A stretch of 64,000 nt of DNA, from assembly GCF_030247195.1 (NCBI RefSeq), contig NC_080671.1, positions 8,385,343 through 8,449,342 of the forward strand, given 5' to 3'. The notes under the pieces were generated by a model. That model made no database searches. It was given only the letters and a program-made list of their open reading frames with translations, and was not told the DNA's origin. Origin of the DNA: Topomyia yanbarensis. Taxonomy: Eukaryota > Arthropoda > Insecta > Diptera > Culicidae. Below are positions 43,672 through 55,094 of the stretch, one piece after another. The position numbers were made by a program, and so were the translations under genes. Position 1 is the stretch's first letter; every line of letters begins with the position of its first letter.

Positions 43672-45839
43672 TGTCAAATGTTTTTGCTAGGAAAACTTTT
43701 TTACGGATAAGTTCTCCATCATACAATCACATTCAAAATATTTATTTTCTCTATAGGTTGTTTCTAAAATATAAAAAAATAGAAAAAATGGATTTCTTGT
43801 AATTTAAATTTTTAACACAAATTGTTGTTTTTGTAAAAAGTAACACAACATTTTTTCAGTGCATATTTTTTTCGCACATAATTATTCATTCTCTGAAACT
43901 CGTTCTCAGAAAGTTTTGCTGTATAAAATACAGTAATCGAACAAATTTGAAATTAATGCGCGTACAAATGTTTACGCCCTTTTGAAAAATTGCTCTTGTA
44001 TCAAAATATTTCAATTGTTAGAGAAAATAATGGAACACAACTTCAAAGTTTCGTTCGAATCGACGATGGTCATATTTTGTGGTCGGTCGGTTTCTCATGG
44101 AATCCCTCACAAAAACTCGGTCGCATTGAACAAAATTTACAGTCAACGACTACGGCGTTGGGTCGAATAAGAGATTTTTGATCTACTTTACACGTGATGA
44201 CAAGAATGTTTCCTTTGTTCGCGAGACAAAGCTCACTAGATCGATAAGATGATAGTTGTCGTTCACTTGGTTCGATTGTAGGTCTGACTCAGGGATAGGT
44301 AGAAAGTAGTCTGATATTTTTCCGCATTTATATTGTTTTACTACAACGAGAGAATTCTAAACTAGTAATGTTCACCCATCTATCAATGAAGATTTGCATC
44401 TATTGACATATAATAATATATCTTAACTGCATTATCATAGAGAGATAGAGTTAATAAACTCTATGATATATAGACAATAATTCGATGACAATATTAGGAT
44501 AACAAGTTGAAATTTACCCGGCATAATTCACCATCTGCCGTCCCCTTCGAGGTGAATTCAACCCCGGTTAAAAAACACTACCCTAGAGCATTACCAACAT
44601 CTAACCTTGAGCCATCTATTAAGCTATGACCAACCAACCGACAAGAAACATGCACGGTTAAATAAAACAACCTGCAGAAAAGTTCTTTTAACTTACTTTT
44701 GAGTTGTGCGTCGCTTTCGCACTTATTAGTGTTGTCAAAAACAAAAAGAGAGATTCGACTCAGTCGAGGTCTTCCGTGGGGGAAGGTACTTTTGAGTTGT
44801 TTGGGGTGAACTCAAAATAAGGTAAATTCAACTTAAATTTGAGTATAAAAAACCTATCAATGAGTTGTGATTTTTGCCGTGGTTAAATGGAAACTATCTT
44901 CAACACGGTTTACCTAATTTTAAGTTCCCCCACGATACCACGAGATTGAGTCAAAGGAACTCAATTTTAGGTAGTTTTTCGTTTCCGTGTGCCATGTCAA
45001 AAAAATTCAGAGACAAATCACTTCCAAATACATAAACTTTTCCTATCGACCAGTACCATGGCTTAATCTCGCCTCGTCCACGGATTCAAATTAAACTCCA
45101 CACGAAAAAGTTTCCGGTGATTTGAAAAGCAACTACAAACATGTAAAACCACCTGCCCACCCAGCAAGCAATAAGCAAACTATCCAACAATGAATCACTC
45201 AACAACAACAAAAAACTCGTTGACACGTGCATGTTGGCAATTTCTCTTTCATTTTTCTAGCGGTTCGGTGTACCGACCTACCAACTTATTGAGACGAGAT
45301 TCGAGTTATTTACTCGAATGGTTCGCGAATCCGAGATTCTTGACGGTCGAGCTCAGAATCTCTCAGAGAGACGAGCATCATCATCATCATTACCTACAAT
45401 CATCCACGCCTTTTACGATTGGCACACCAGAAGCTCATCAACAGCTGGTTGGGTCGGTGAAAAGCTCCCGGTAAGCCATGCGGTTTTCCCGTTCCACGTT
45501 GCACGAGACGAGGCATGCGCGATGAGCAATCGACGAAGTTAAAAGCTTTCGTTGGTTCTTTCGACAGTGATTTTGTGAGATTTCGAAATCCCAACAGTGC
45601 AGCTTGAGTGGACCTCTTCGAGGATGATTTGTACAGGATATTTGCAAATATTTATGCAGTAATATTATTGAAACTAAAAATTGTGAGACCGGCGCTCAGT
45701 TGTCCCAATGTTAAACAAGACGGTCAAAAGTATTTACTGGCTTTAGAAGACGTTTGCGTGCTGAAGTGTCATAAGCATCGTCATAAACCTTGATAACACA
45801 TCTGAATCAGTGTGCGGTGTGAGTTCTCTTAAGGGGGTA
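43672..45839. other. unassigned DNA
   Basis: Contains a plus-strand frame near 43990-44181 with plausible composition but no known motif. At about 44650-45000 there is a loosely inverted, possibly MITE-like segment ('ttgagttg', 'caactcat', 'ggtaaattcaac'). The GC-richer tract 45190-45600 is host-like and has short frames on both strands. I see no supported gene. Confidence 0.3.
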
Positions 45840-46260
45840 CAGGTCGGACTCGATTATCCGGGGATTTCAAAAAAAGGCACCCCGGATAATCGAGTCAGCC
45901 GTAACAACAGTTCACTAATCGAGTCAAACTTTTTTTGTGCTATTTTATGAATTTAACGCTCCGGCACTCGCGCAGGGCTTCATTCGCGAAGAAATTGGAA
46001 ATAAAATGGTCGGGGTAAATTTTCTAATTATGGTAAATGCAAATGTACCTATTTTGGACCTAGTCAATTTCTCAGAATTTTAAGGTGTAATTTGTATTTT
46101 CTGTTGATTTTTATTTATTCTTTACATTGGCAATTAGTTAACGGTATGTATCAGTTGTTTATATCTATTTGCGCAAAAAATCTAAGACACTTTTTAATAA
46201 GATGTGTCTTTTGCAATACAGGTCAAACTCGAGTATCCGGGGCTTCGATTTTCCAGGGTA
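45840..46260. mobile_element. pogo-like terminal sequences, two in direct order
   Basis: TA then CAGGTCGGACTCGATTATCC at 45840, followed within 60 bp by its inverse CCCCGGATAATCGAGTC, a hairpin. A second TA plus CAGGTCAAACTCGAGTATCC starts at 46219. Inverse words CCGGATAATCGAATC recur twice at 48632-48680, possibly the far end. The terminus style matches the other pogo/Tigger-like elements in this window. Boundaries on the right are uncertain. Confidence 0.6.
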
Positions 46261-46370
46261 AATTTTTATTTATTTTTATTTATCGATTATTACTAGAAAA
46301 AATAAAAGTAAGAGTAAATAAGCTGGGGGTCATCTGTTTCTTGGCAACAATTTTATTTTACGTGGTGGTA

Positions 46371-46720
46371 TCACATATCACAGCTAACGTTTCTTTTAAC
46401 CCTCACTCTAATTAGAACAGGGCGCGTTGTGCCTCCACAAAGAGACTTTGTACTTGTAGCATCATTTAGTTCACCAATGTCGTATCGGATTGTCAGTTGA
46501 TAACTACGCATGTAGTTTTCGCAAACTCGCCCACTCATGTTTGTCACCAACGAAGGACTTCCAAAGGTTGCGGAGATGATGGGTTCCCGGCAGTCTCGGC
46601 AAGAAGTAGTGCGGGCGCTCTCTTTACATAGTCTAACATCCATTTTTGCTTGAGCTACACAAGAATCGACATCGCCTTCAGTGATTCTTTTCCCTTAGAA
46701 CTTTTGGCTTCATGAAACAC
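46371..46720 (-). other. unrecognised minus-strand open frame
   Basis: Open from a TAA near 46700 down to 46371, about 108 codons. It includes EGDVDSCVAQAKMDVRLC, SCRDCREPII and RSYQLTIRYDIG. It is cysteine-containing, with balanced composition, unlike the low-complexity frames nearby. No family recognised. It lies just right of the second pogo-like terminus and could be cargo, an exon or a transposon frame. Confidence 0.25.
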
Positions 46721-48809
46721 TACAAACCTGGTTTAAGGGGTTATACACAAAGTTGGAATTCAAAAAATCAAAAAAAAATTAATGAATATTCTGAAAGTAC
46801 ATACTTTTGAAAATTTCACCCAGATCGGAGCACTAGAAGTTAACACAAAACTTCAAACGCAATTATCTCGGAAAAAAGTTTTTTGAAAAGTACCATTGCG
46901 GTGAACGTGATCCAATTTTCATAAATTACTTTTTGAATTGTTTGTATTTACATTCTCGTGTACTTGAACGATTTCTTTTTCATTAAAAAATATTATATGC
47001 CTTGCTATTAATTTCTTTTTGAATTTTTAACTCGACAAAACTCGATTTTTTGGCTAATGTGCTTTTTTTTGCAAGAAAAAATTTTTCTATTGAGAAACCG
47101 ATCCGTTCAATATATTTTTCTTCAATAATCTTTTTAGTTTTTGGATTTCAGTTGAGTGGTTCGGCTTTCACCGTTCACCGCAAACCTCAATATGCTTCGG
47201 GGGATGGGCCATAACTCCGAAAACCTTGAATATATTTTTAAATTCAACTTGTTTTTTTATCTTCGATAGTGCTACCAACGAACAGTCTTTCGGTTTTTCA
47301 AATAAAATTTACATAAAACACATTTAAAAAATCACGAACTTAGCTCACTTTTTCGCTACAACTTTGTATGTAATCCCAGATAGGTGCTTCTTTCACAGTG
47401 CTAGAAGCTGCCCTTCCGATCTAGTCCAATTACATGGAAAGGTAGTTGAAGGCACTCTAAATTAGAAAGCTTCTAATATTATCAGGCTACGAAAATATTC
47501 CAAAATTTGATTTTCATCATAAACGTGAAACTATCCCTGGCATCACTGCTTTAGTGGACCCCAGTAGATTAATTGCAATAACATCTGTTCTACTGATAAT
47601 ATGTATAACTGTTAGTGCTCAAATGAAAGCTATTGGTCCCAGTTATTAACCTTACGTTTTCTTGTAAACATATGTTGTATAAACCAAAAGTTAAAAAAGT
47701 GGTTATTTATCAACAACATGGGCGTGAAGGGGTCATGCCATTGGTATTTTGAGCAGGAATCAATTGTTGAAAAAGATAATGGGAGAAAACATAATATTTG
47801 TGTCCAAGTCCATTGGAAATCAGAGCAGGATATTCACCAGAATTTTGCACCGGATTTCATTGTAAATAGGAACAAGATTCTGTCAGCATGTTGAATAAAT
47901 CAAAATCTTCGGCAGAATTCTATCCTACGAAGGATTCCACCAGACCTTTCAGATGCTTTTCTCTAGAATACTACATCAAAATTCAGAGAAAAAACCGTAG
48001 AAATACGGATAAGACTCAATCGTAATTCTGAAACAGATTCCCTTGGAATGCTAAGAAAACTTCGATCAGAATCCTGGAAAGTATCCAAACGGAATCTTGA
48101 GAAGCATGTCATCATTATCCCAAGAGAGTGTCAGAAACCGATCGAGCAAAGTAGGTATAATGACATATTATGGTTCAAAAAGACCTGCGATGACCGATAT
48201 GTGAATAACGAGAAAAATGTACTTTTAGTTTAAAACAACAATGACAACACTGCCAATTAAAAACTAGTATTTTTTCTAGATTCATTGAACAAATCATTTC
48301 AAAATTATCGCGCTGTTTGATTCTAGTGCAAATAGTAACAAAGATATCATCCGAAGAAAAACGACTTTTTTAAACAATTTGTTAAAATTAAGTGATTTCC
48401 TATTCCCATTTAGGTTATTATATATTGGCTCTAAATGAACAATTTCTTCAAAACCGGTTCCAATCCGTGAAGATCAATTGTAAGTTTTGGTTTTTTTGCC
48501 ACGTTGCCCGGAATAACCCATATATAAGCTATTTTTTAGGAAGACCAAAAGGAGGCTAACCCTAGACCCCCCGAAAAAAAGTTCTATTGACAGCAATGAT
48601 CGAATTAGCACTATAATCAGAGATTATTTCGAAACACCCGGATAATCGAATCATTTTCCCCGGATAATCGAATCATTTATATATTTTGAACATTTTGTAT
48701 TATTTTTATATTTTAGACATTTTGTGTTATTGTTCTTTCTACTTCAGTCAAATTTCTTTTTTCATTTTCTTCGTCTAATTTGATTATTTCATTTATTCAA
48801 TCAATTTTA
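46721..48809. other. no recognisable gene
   Basis: AT-rich DNA. 47815-48110 is loosely periodic in GAATTCT/AGAATCC words. 48632-48680 carries two CCGGATAATCGAATC words that match the pogo-like ends at 45840. The frame at 48048-48233 is unsupported. Confidence 0.4.
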
Positions 48810-49415
48810 CAGCGCTGTTCGAAAAAAATAGCAGCGCTAATATTTTTTCGAGTTTGATGCACAATGCTCCCATACGTTCTACTCTCCAATAACATTCTAT
48901 GTTTTTGTAAGTGACGTATAGTACGAAGAGTGAAACGCGCCACTATTTGGAATCATTGACTTATTGTTTACAAAACATGGTTGTCATTTCGGAAGAAAGT
49001 CGATATAAAGCTGTTCGTTAAAATGGAAGCGCTACCACAAAAGGTTTTTAAATCGCTAAAGCTTTCAAGATGTTCAGTTTATGCTATCTGTTCTGTGCAG
49101 TATTGTGTTCCAACGCTTACAATTAACTGGAAATTAAAAGTTTACAAGTTGTAGTATTTCACGAAAATGGGTCGTTCGAAGCACTGTACAGTCGAAAAGC
49201 GAAATCTTACCAAACGGTAGATCGCTAGTGGCAAAACATACCGTGAAGTTTAGGATTTTTACAGAGTTCTGCTAAAAAGATACACAATGCTTTGCGCTGG
49301 ACAAACAAAAGTGAAACAAACCTTTACAAACATCTGAACTTTGCCAAATTTCACGCTAATATCCATAACACTATACTTGAAAACACTCGCGCTGCTATTA
49401 TTTCGAACAGCACTT
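48810..49415 (+). mobile_element. internally deleted Tc1-like element
   Basis: The left end CAGCGCTGTTCGAAAAAAAT and the right end (inverse of AGTGCTGTTCGAAATAATAG) share 'GCTGTTCGAAA.AATAGCAGCGC'. TA precedes the left end at 48808-48809. Inside, at about 49167, the start of a Tc1 transposase can be read: MGRSKHCTVEKRNLTKR, a stop, then SGKTYREV. The rest of the transposase is deleted, leaving about 600 bp. Confidence 0.8.
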
Positions 49416-49495
49416 TTTATTTTTTTTACAAACTTTCAAATTTCATTGTCTTAATTTTGTTCATTTTCTGTTGTTTCTCCGCTTTGCATTTTTGC

Positions 49496-50905
49496 CTTTC
49501 TCAATAGAAAGGTATTGCAATTGCTCTGAAAACCGACTTTTTAACGGAGGCCCGGAGGGCCGAGTGACATATACCATTCGATTCAGTTCGTCGAGTTCGG
49601 CAAATGTCTGTGTGTGTGTGTATGTATGTGTGTGTATGTATGTGTGTGTGTATGTGCGTCTGTGTGTGTGTACGCGAACACAATCTCACTCACTTTTCTC
49701 AGAGATGGATGAACCGATTTTTACAAACTTAGTCCCAAATGAAAGGTGCAACGTTCCCATAGGCTGCTATTGAATTTCTAATGGATCCGACTTCCGGTTC
49801 CGGAATTACAGGGTGATGAGTACGATCACGCAGAAAATGTCGATTTTAAGAAATTCTGCAATGAATGTATAATGGTGAAAATTTTTCCAAAATGTGACCA
49901 CAACTGCTTCGATTTGTAGTACTAGGTCATTAACAGCCATTCAAAGTCTCTTTGGTCACATTGGCCACCATCATCGGTTCCGGAAGCCCCGACGGAAGTA
50001 TCCAAATTCAGACTAACAGTCACATCGGTTTCTCGGAGGTGGCTAGACCGAATCAACCAAACTTAGTCTCAAATGAAAGATGTTGCGTCCCCGTAAATGG
50101 CTATTAAATTTTATCCCCAACCGACTTCCGGTTCCGGAGTTACGGGTTGTGGCGTGCGATCACATAGCAAATTGTGATTCAAACCGATATCCCGATGGAA
50201 GCAAAAAAGGTAAAAATTTCGCTAAAATGTCTCTCAAACAACTTAACTTTGCAGTTCTAGGTCACCGACGGCCACTACATTGACCACCATCGTTGACTAC
50301 ATTGACCACCATAGACGGTTCCGGAAGTGCCCGGGAAAAGCGGCCATCTTTCAAAATTTACGAACTCACATCAGTTTCCCTGAAATGGTTGGGCCGATTT
50401 TCACAAACTTAGTCCCAAATGATAGCTATAGTCTATAAAATTTCGTACGGATCGCTTATATGGGTCCGGAAATATAGACTAAATCGTCCGGTCACATATG
50501 AAATTCCCATATAAGCCGGAACTCAATTTTTTTTCCAAAGGGGGGACCCCATGAAATTTCAGAAATCGAATTCGTATTTTTGATGCCAAACATCTTTAAA
50601 ATGCATGAAACGTCGAGATTTTATGTGATCTCGAAAATTTTTTTTTTATAAAAATCGACTTTTTGAGACTGCCGATTTCGCACCTTTTTTCAGTTCAATA
50701 TTACCGTGGCTGTTCTTTTTCAAAATTTTAGAACTCGAATAATGATTTATTTTCCTGTATATAGTTGTCATGTGATGTATAATAATAAAATGTAATATAT
50801 GCATTTAAAAGTTTTTAATGAAAATAAACAACGGACACATTCTCGTGATTCATGATTGAGAAAGGCACAATTGCACCGCTAGGTGGATTAAAATAGGTTT
50901 TTATT
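49496..50905 (+). repeat. long copy of the CCCGGAGGGCCGAG repeat family
   Basis: Begins with a CCTTTCTCAATAGAAAGG palindrome, then GGCCCGGAGGGCCGAG, a TGTG/TATG tract (49608-49672), two 'gacttccggttccgga.tta' blocks, 'cggttccggaag' blocks and 'ccgctaggtggattaaaatagg' at the end. 'tgattgagaaaggcac' near 50862 is the inverse of the starting palindrome arm. It is collinear with 34775-36295 inverted. The open frames it contains are chance. Confidence 0.8.
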
Positions 50906-51479
50906 TTGGATATTGGTAGATTTTTGACTATTTGCATTTTATTAATCTATTTCAATTATTTTAAATATCACTTTTCAGCTTTCTGGTTTTGTTCCATTTT
51001 AACTACTTATTATTTTTTCTCGTTTGTTCCTTATTTTTTTTATTTTTTGTTTTTCTCTCTTTGAAGTCTACTTCCATTGAATGTTTTTTTTCTTTTTGGA
51101 TTTGCATTTCAATTTTGCTACTGCAATTTGCACAAGATTGTAATTCTGAGTTTTTAAACAATACTATACCAAATATATAAATATGGGACTCGCAAAAATC
51201 CGTTCTCCTCGAAACCGAAGAAAATCAGCTATACTTTCGAACAAATGAGATGCTGTATTTTCAGACGGTGACAATGTTATAGCGAACCGACTTGTCCGAA
51301 TGCTTTTTCTACTTTAATGAATTCTATGTGAAACTAGACAAAGATCTGAACAAATCCATATAATACCGACACCTGAATAAATATGAATTATTGGCAAATC
51401 GGCTTCTTCCAAAATCGTAGGAATGTTTAACATGTATTACGATCAAAAGTTCGTCAACTTAAGCTTTGCACGATATTCA
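50906..51479. other. no gene seen
   Basis: T-rich DNA, then sequence leading into the BEL/Pao gag relic. It may contain decayed gag or leader sequence, but I cannot support it. Confidence 0.3.
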
Positions 51480-51975
51480 AGAAAATCTGCCTACTTTGCC
51501 TGCGTGCAGGAAGATGCCTCTCTTTCGATTTCGACATTTGCTCTTCGGTTTTAAAAGTGTCGTCCAAGCAAGAGGAGCAGCACAGCGAAATTTTGATCAT
51601 GTATCGCCTGAATCCCTACTAGTTGCATACTGAGTTAATAGTAGCCAACTCAACTGCCACCAGCGTAATGCCAACCGGAAGGGAAAAGTGGCCTATATTT
51701 TAAGCATTTGAAGCTGTCGAAGATCACGCAGAAATATCTGATTCGGCAAACGCAAATAAATTGAAAAAGTTACGTGCGGAGTAGAGAAACTAGAGAAACT
51801 AGAAGAAGAAACTAAATTGAAGCAGCTGGATGAACAAGAAGAGTTTTTGAAGCACAAACTGTGGATGCGGCTAGAGGAGTAAAAGATTGCATCTAGTCAA
51901 CGAAGAGATTTTAGTGATGCATGCGTGAAGAGTAGGCGCAACCAGTTGCAGAACGGGTTGAAGGGAGCTAAGTCA
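51480..51975 (+). pseudogene. BEL/Pao gag-like relic
   Basis: Contains a charged coiled-coil-like stretch: KLEEETKLKQLDEQEEFLKH, KLWMRLEEE and RRDFSDACVKSRRNQL. This style is typical of the BEL/Pao Gag linker. Stops interrupt it. Position just upstream of the pol fragment at 52346 supports the call. Confidence 0.45.
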
Positions 51976-51984
51976 GATTAAGGA

Positions 51985-52345
51985 TTCCGTCGTTGGTCCT
52001 TTTGGTTACCATCTGTGCCCACGACGATGATTTCGCTTGATGTCCATGTCGATGTCGCTAGAACAGTTTTGGTTTACAATGTTGAAAGTTTTTTGCTTTT
52101 TGCGTTTCTCAATGACTCCGATGTATTCGTTTCTTTTTTTGGTTACTCCTTCGCTAGGTACACTGGAGGATGGTTTAGGGTTATCGAGGCTGACTGTTTG
52201 ACCGGTTGTCTGTGGTTTAGCATTTGAAGACTGTTTCTTAGATGGTGTTATAGTAGATCCATTTTCTTTAGCAGTTTTATTACATGATTTACCATAGTGT
52301 GCCATCTGATTGCAGAACTGGCACGAATTCACAAATGTTGGCCCA
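51985..52345 (-). pseudogene. ORF1-like relic lying between BEL/Pao gag and pol fragments
   Basis: The minus-strand frame starts with the knuckle CQFCNQMAHYGKSC (CX2CX4HX4C). A S/T/K-rich linker and a basic KKRNEYIGVIEKRKKQK tail follow, ending at RRGHRW. It parallels the knuckle of 491-1483 closely. It is in the opposite strand to its BEL/Pao neighbours, so it probably arrived as an independent insertion. Confidence 0.65.
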
Positions 52346-52830
52346 ACGGTGAACAAACTACTTGTTTTACCGCCTAATGACCACTACATTGGTGACTTGC
52401 TGGATAGCGTCGATTGGATAAACGAAGCCGTAGAACTTATGAAGCAGATGCAAGTTATTAACGCAGCATCTGAATTCCAGCTCGGCAAAATACCGCCTGA
52501 TGAGCAAAAGGTACTCAACCAACTCGGGTAAGTGGAACCCATTGATATGTAAATCGTTGCATCTCGATAAAGATGGAACATTTGAACGCGTTCCAGGTGT
52601 AATGTGGGTCACATCGGAAGATCATTTTACATTCGATCCAAACGGGCTAGAGGAAGTTGTCGATCATGGCCATGAACTTTCTACAAAGTAACGAGTGTTG
52701 CGTACTGTAACGAGATTATACGGTCTATATGGATTCATCGCGAGTTTTGTGGTACATGGGTACAAGGGACAATGTTCCGAAAAATCACATCGCAGCAGAT
52801 TAGTAATATCCAGGTTTATGTATTCATCAT
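52346..52830 (+). pseudogene. BEL/Pao reverse transcriptase relic
   Basis: Reads HYIGDLLDSVDWINEAVELM, then QLGKIPPDEQKVLNQLG, then after a frameshift 'LHLDKDGTFERVPGVMW', FTFDPNGLEE and RTVTRLYGLYGFIASFVVHG. This is the YVDD box and downstream region of BEL/Pao RT, with the catalytic YVDD changed to YIGD. Several stops follow. No LTRs or integrase visible. Confidence 0.75.
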
Positions 52831-55005
52831 GAACGCAAAGTCAAAAATGATATAAGTCCTATTATTGGTCAAGGGGAGATTCTCATTCAAATGACCAAAA
52901 AGTAAGCAAAATTTGGAATTTTAGTAGGCCAATCAAAAAAACACAGAAGGAAACATTTTTAGGATTCAAAAAGCTTATAGTTTTGTCTTCATTTACAATT
53001 TTTTTCAAGACAAAAAAAAACAAAATGGCGCCCGTTGTGAGGTACTACCTAAGGTTAGATGCGCGTTGAATTCCAAAACTGCGTATAGCCTGCTGGCTTA
53101 GGATCAATCTGAAACACAAAACTAATAAAAAGGCTCTGAAGTAAATTAAATTTATTCGAGGAATGACCTATGAACAAGTAAAAAACTTCAAGTTTAACGC
53201 AATGATGCGATCTTAAATCGAATCGATTTTTAGCCCCATTTTCCACTTTAAGGCTTCACTAAAAATAGTGAATACAAAGAATTTGTAGATTTTATAGGTC
53301 ATTCTTCCGTTGAAAAAGGTTTCCTTTCGAGAGATCTAAAGACGAAGTCTTTAAAATGAACCGTTTTCAAATGTGATTGTACGCAGTTTTGAAAAATCAT
53401 GTTCTGAGATAAAGTTAGTTTTGAGAACACTTTCGATGTGGTAGAATGTCAATTTTTTGTAACAATTACATAGAATTGTGGGTTTTGGACATCGCTGATT
53501 ACGAATGTGAAGTCAGTTTTTCGAAATTCAAAATGGCCGACCCAATATGGCGGACCCCCTTAAGAAATAAGTATCTCATGGAGGCCAGGGCACCGCTTCG
53601 AAGAATGGCTTGTAGAAACATTTTTGATGCATGGATCGAAAACCCCGTTTAAAACAATATAGTAGACACTTATATTTCAGAAAAAAATGCAAGGGAAAAA
53701 AATCATATTTTATAAATTTAGTTTGAGAACCTTTTAAGACAAATGCGAGTTTGATACGATAGTGGCTCGAAATTGCGACAGAAAACTTAGATAGGCCTGC
53801 TATTTGTTCTAATTGCTTTCGAGCGTCTTTTGCATTTGCCATAAACAATAACAAGATTGATAGTTAAATGAAATTCATATTTGTTTGGTTTATAGAAGAT
53901 AAAGAAACGGTTTAAGAGCCTGTATTCAACAATGTCGATGACACATATTTTCATCGTAGTTGCACCGGGATCAGCCGACGATAAATTTCAAGCCTTCAAA
54001 GAGAATCTCGGTCACAAACCGTGAACGACCTCGACGAAAGTAAAGTGACAAGAAATAATGAGCAAAATTGAACCCATAAATTTAAACCCCAACGGCACCA
54101 TAAATATGGTTTCAATTAAGTTTTCCGCCACCTAACGCGGTCAGCCAACGTGCTCCCGGATGTAGGAGAGAAAAAAAATAAAACTTGGAAAGGTGGAAAT
54201 GATGAAGTGAAAACAACCTCCAGACAGCGAAATAAAAATCAGTACGTTCACCTAGAGCCCGAAGCCGGGTGTCGGCTTTCTCCGGACATAATCTCATTAA
54301 ACCCGGCTTCACCTCGAAGGAATGGTACTTCACGGTAGCAGCGGAAGACTAGCACAAACTAGCGTGGCAAAACTGTGAACGAACAACATAGAGAACATAA
54401 AAACTTCAAACTAAATTAGTTTCGCTGGTTATATGAAGGTACATACAACAACAAATAAAGTCTGTTCTCGCCCCGGAAGAAAGCTTCCCGGGTGGGCACC
54501 GAAGTGTAAACATCGCTGAAAAGCGTTATAAAAGTGTATACATACCTTCACACAACATAATATAGTTCATGCTGCCTCCGGTCAATTTCCGTGGCAATTT
54601 ATACACTCGGTCACGGGGTAGAGACCCCACTTCGGTGTGTCGTTCCGTCGACTTTGCTACTTTAATCCATCCATGATAACAGAGATATTCACTATATGCA
54701 CGCCGAGCCGGTAGTCTGTACGGTACGATGTAAGAACAATGACCCTCTACTGGAGCTGGAGAGGGAAAACAAGTCAAATCAATCCAGCTAACATCATAAT
54801 GGAGGGATCGTCGCTCCTGACGGGTTAAGATGGATGTGATTATAGATGATGGATGACTCATCAAGGCAAATTTTCGTCGGGAAAATTGCAATTAGTGCAG
54901 AATTATGTAGGATCAGTTTTTAAACATCTTTTGTTCGGGCAAAGATTAAAAATAATTATCTGCATGATTTTAGGGTTTGCCGGCCTGATCGATCAGCAGC
55001 TTCTC
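52831..55005. other. unassigned DNA left of the tRNA gene
   Basis: About 2.2 kb with mixed composition. It contains a word repeated in the Aedes style ('aaaatggccgacccaatatggcgg') near 53530. 54100-54900 is GC-richer and could be host intergenic or regulatory sequence. None of its short open frames shows a recognisable domain. Confidence 0.3.
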
Positions 55006-55012
55006 AAAAAAA
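55006..55012 (-). terminator. RNA polymerase III T-run terminator
   Basis: Seven T's on the minus strand, ten bases past the tRNA 3' end. Adequate for Pol III termination. Confidence 0.75.
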
Positions 55013-55022
55013 GTGTTTTCTT

Positions 55023-55094
55023 GTTTCCGCCCGGGTTCGAACCGGGGACCTTCTGCGTGTGAAGCAGACGTGATAACCACTACACTACGGAAAC
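55023..55094 (-). tRNA. tRNA-Val (anticodon CAC)
   Basis: The minus strand begins GTTTCCGTAGTGTAGTGG and ends with CGGAAAC. The acceptor stem (GTTTCCG/CGGAAAC) pairs over 7 bp. The D arm carries the A-box TAGTGTAGTGG. The anticodon stem TCTGC/GCAGA encloses the loop TTCACAC, giving anticodon CAC for valine GTG codons. The T arm has the B-box GGTTCGAAC. Length is 72 nt without CCA and there is no intron. Everything matches the conserved eukaryotic tRNA-Val(CAC), so the gene looks functional. It stands alone, with a T-run terminator downstream. Confidence 0.96.

Noticed and set aside
44650..45000. Inverted-repeat element with 'ttgagttg'/'caactcat' words
   Set aside because: The inverted matches are short and scattered. 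Ends and duplication could not be fixed.
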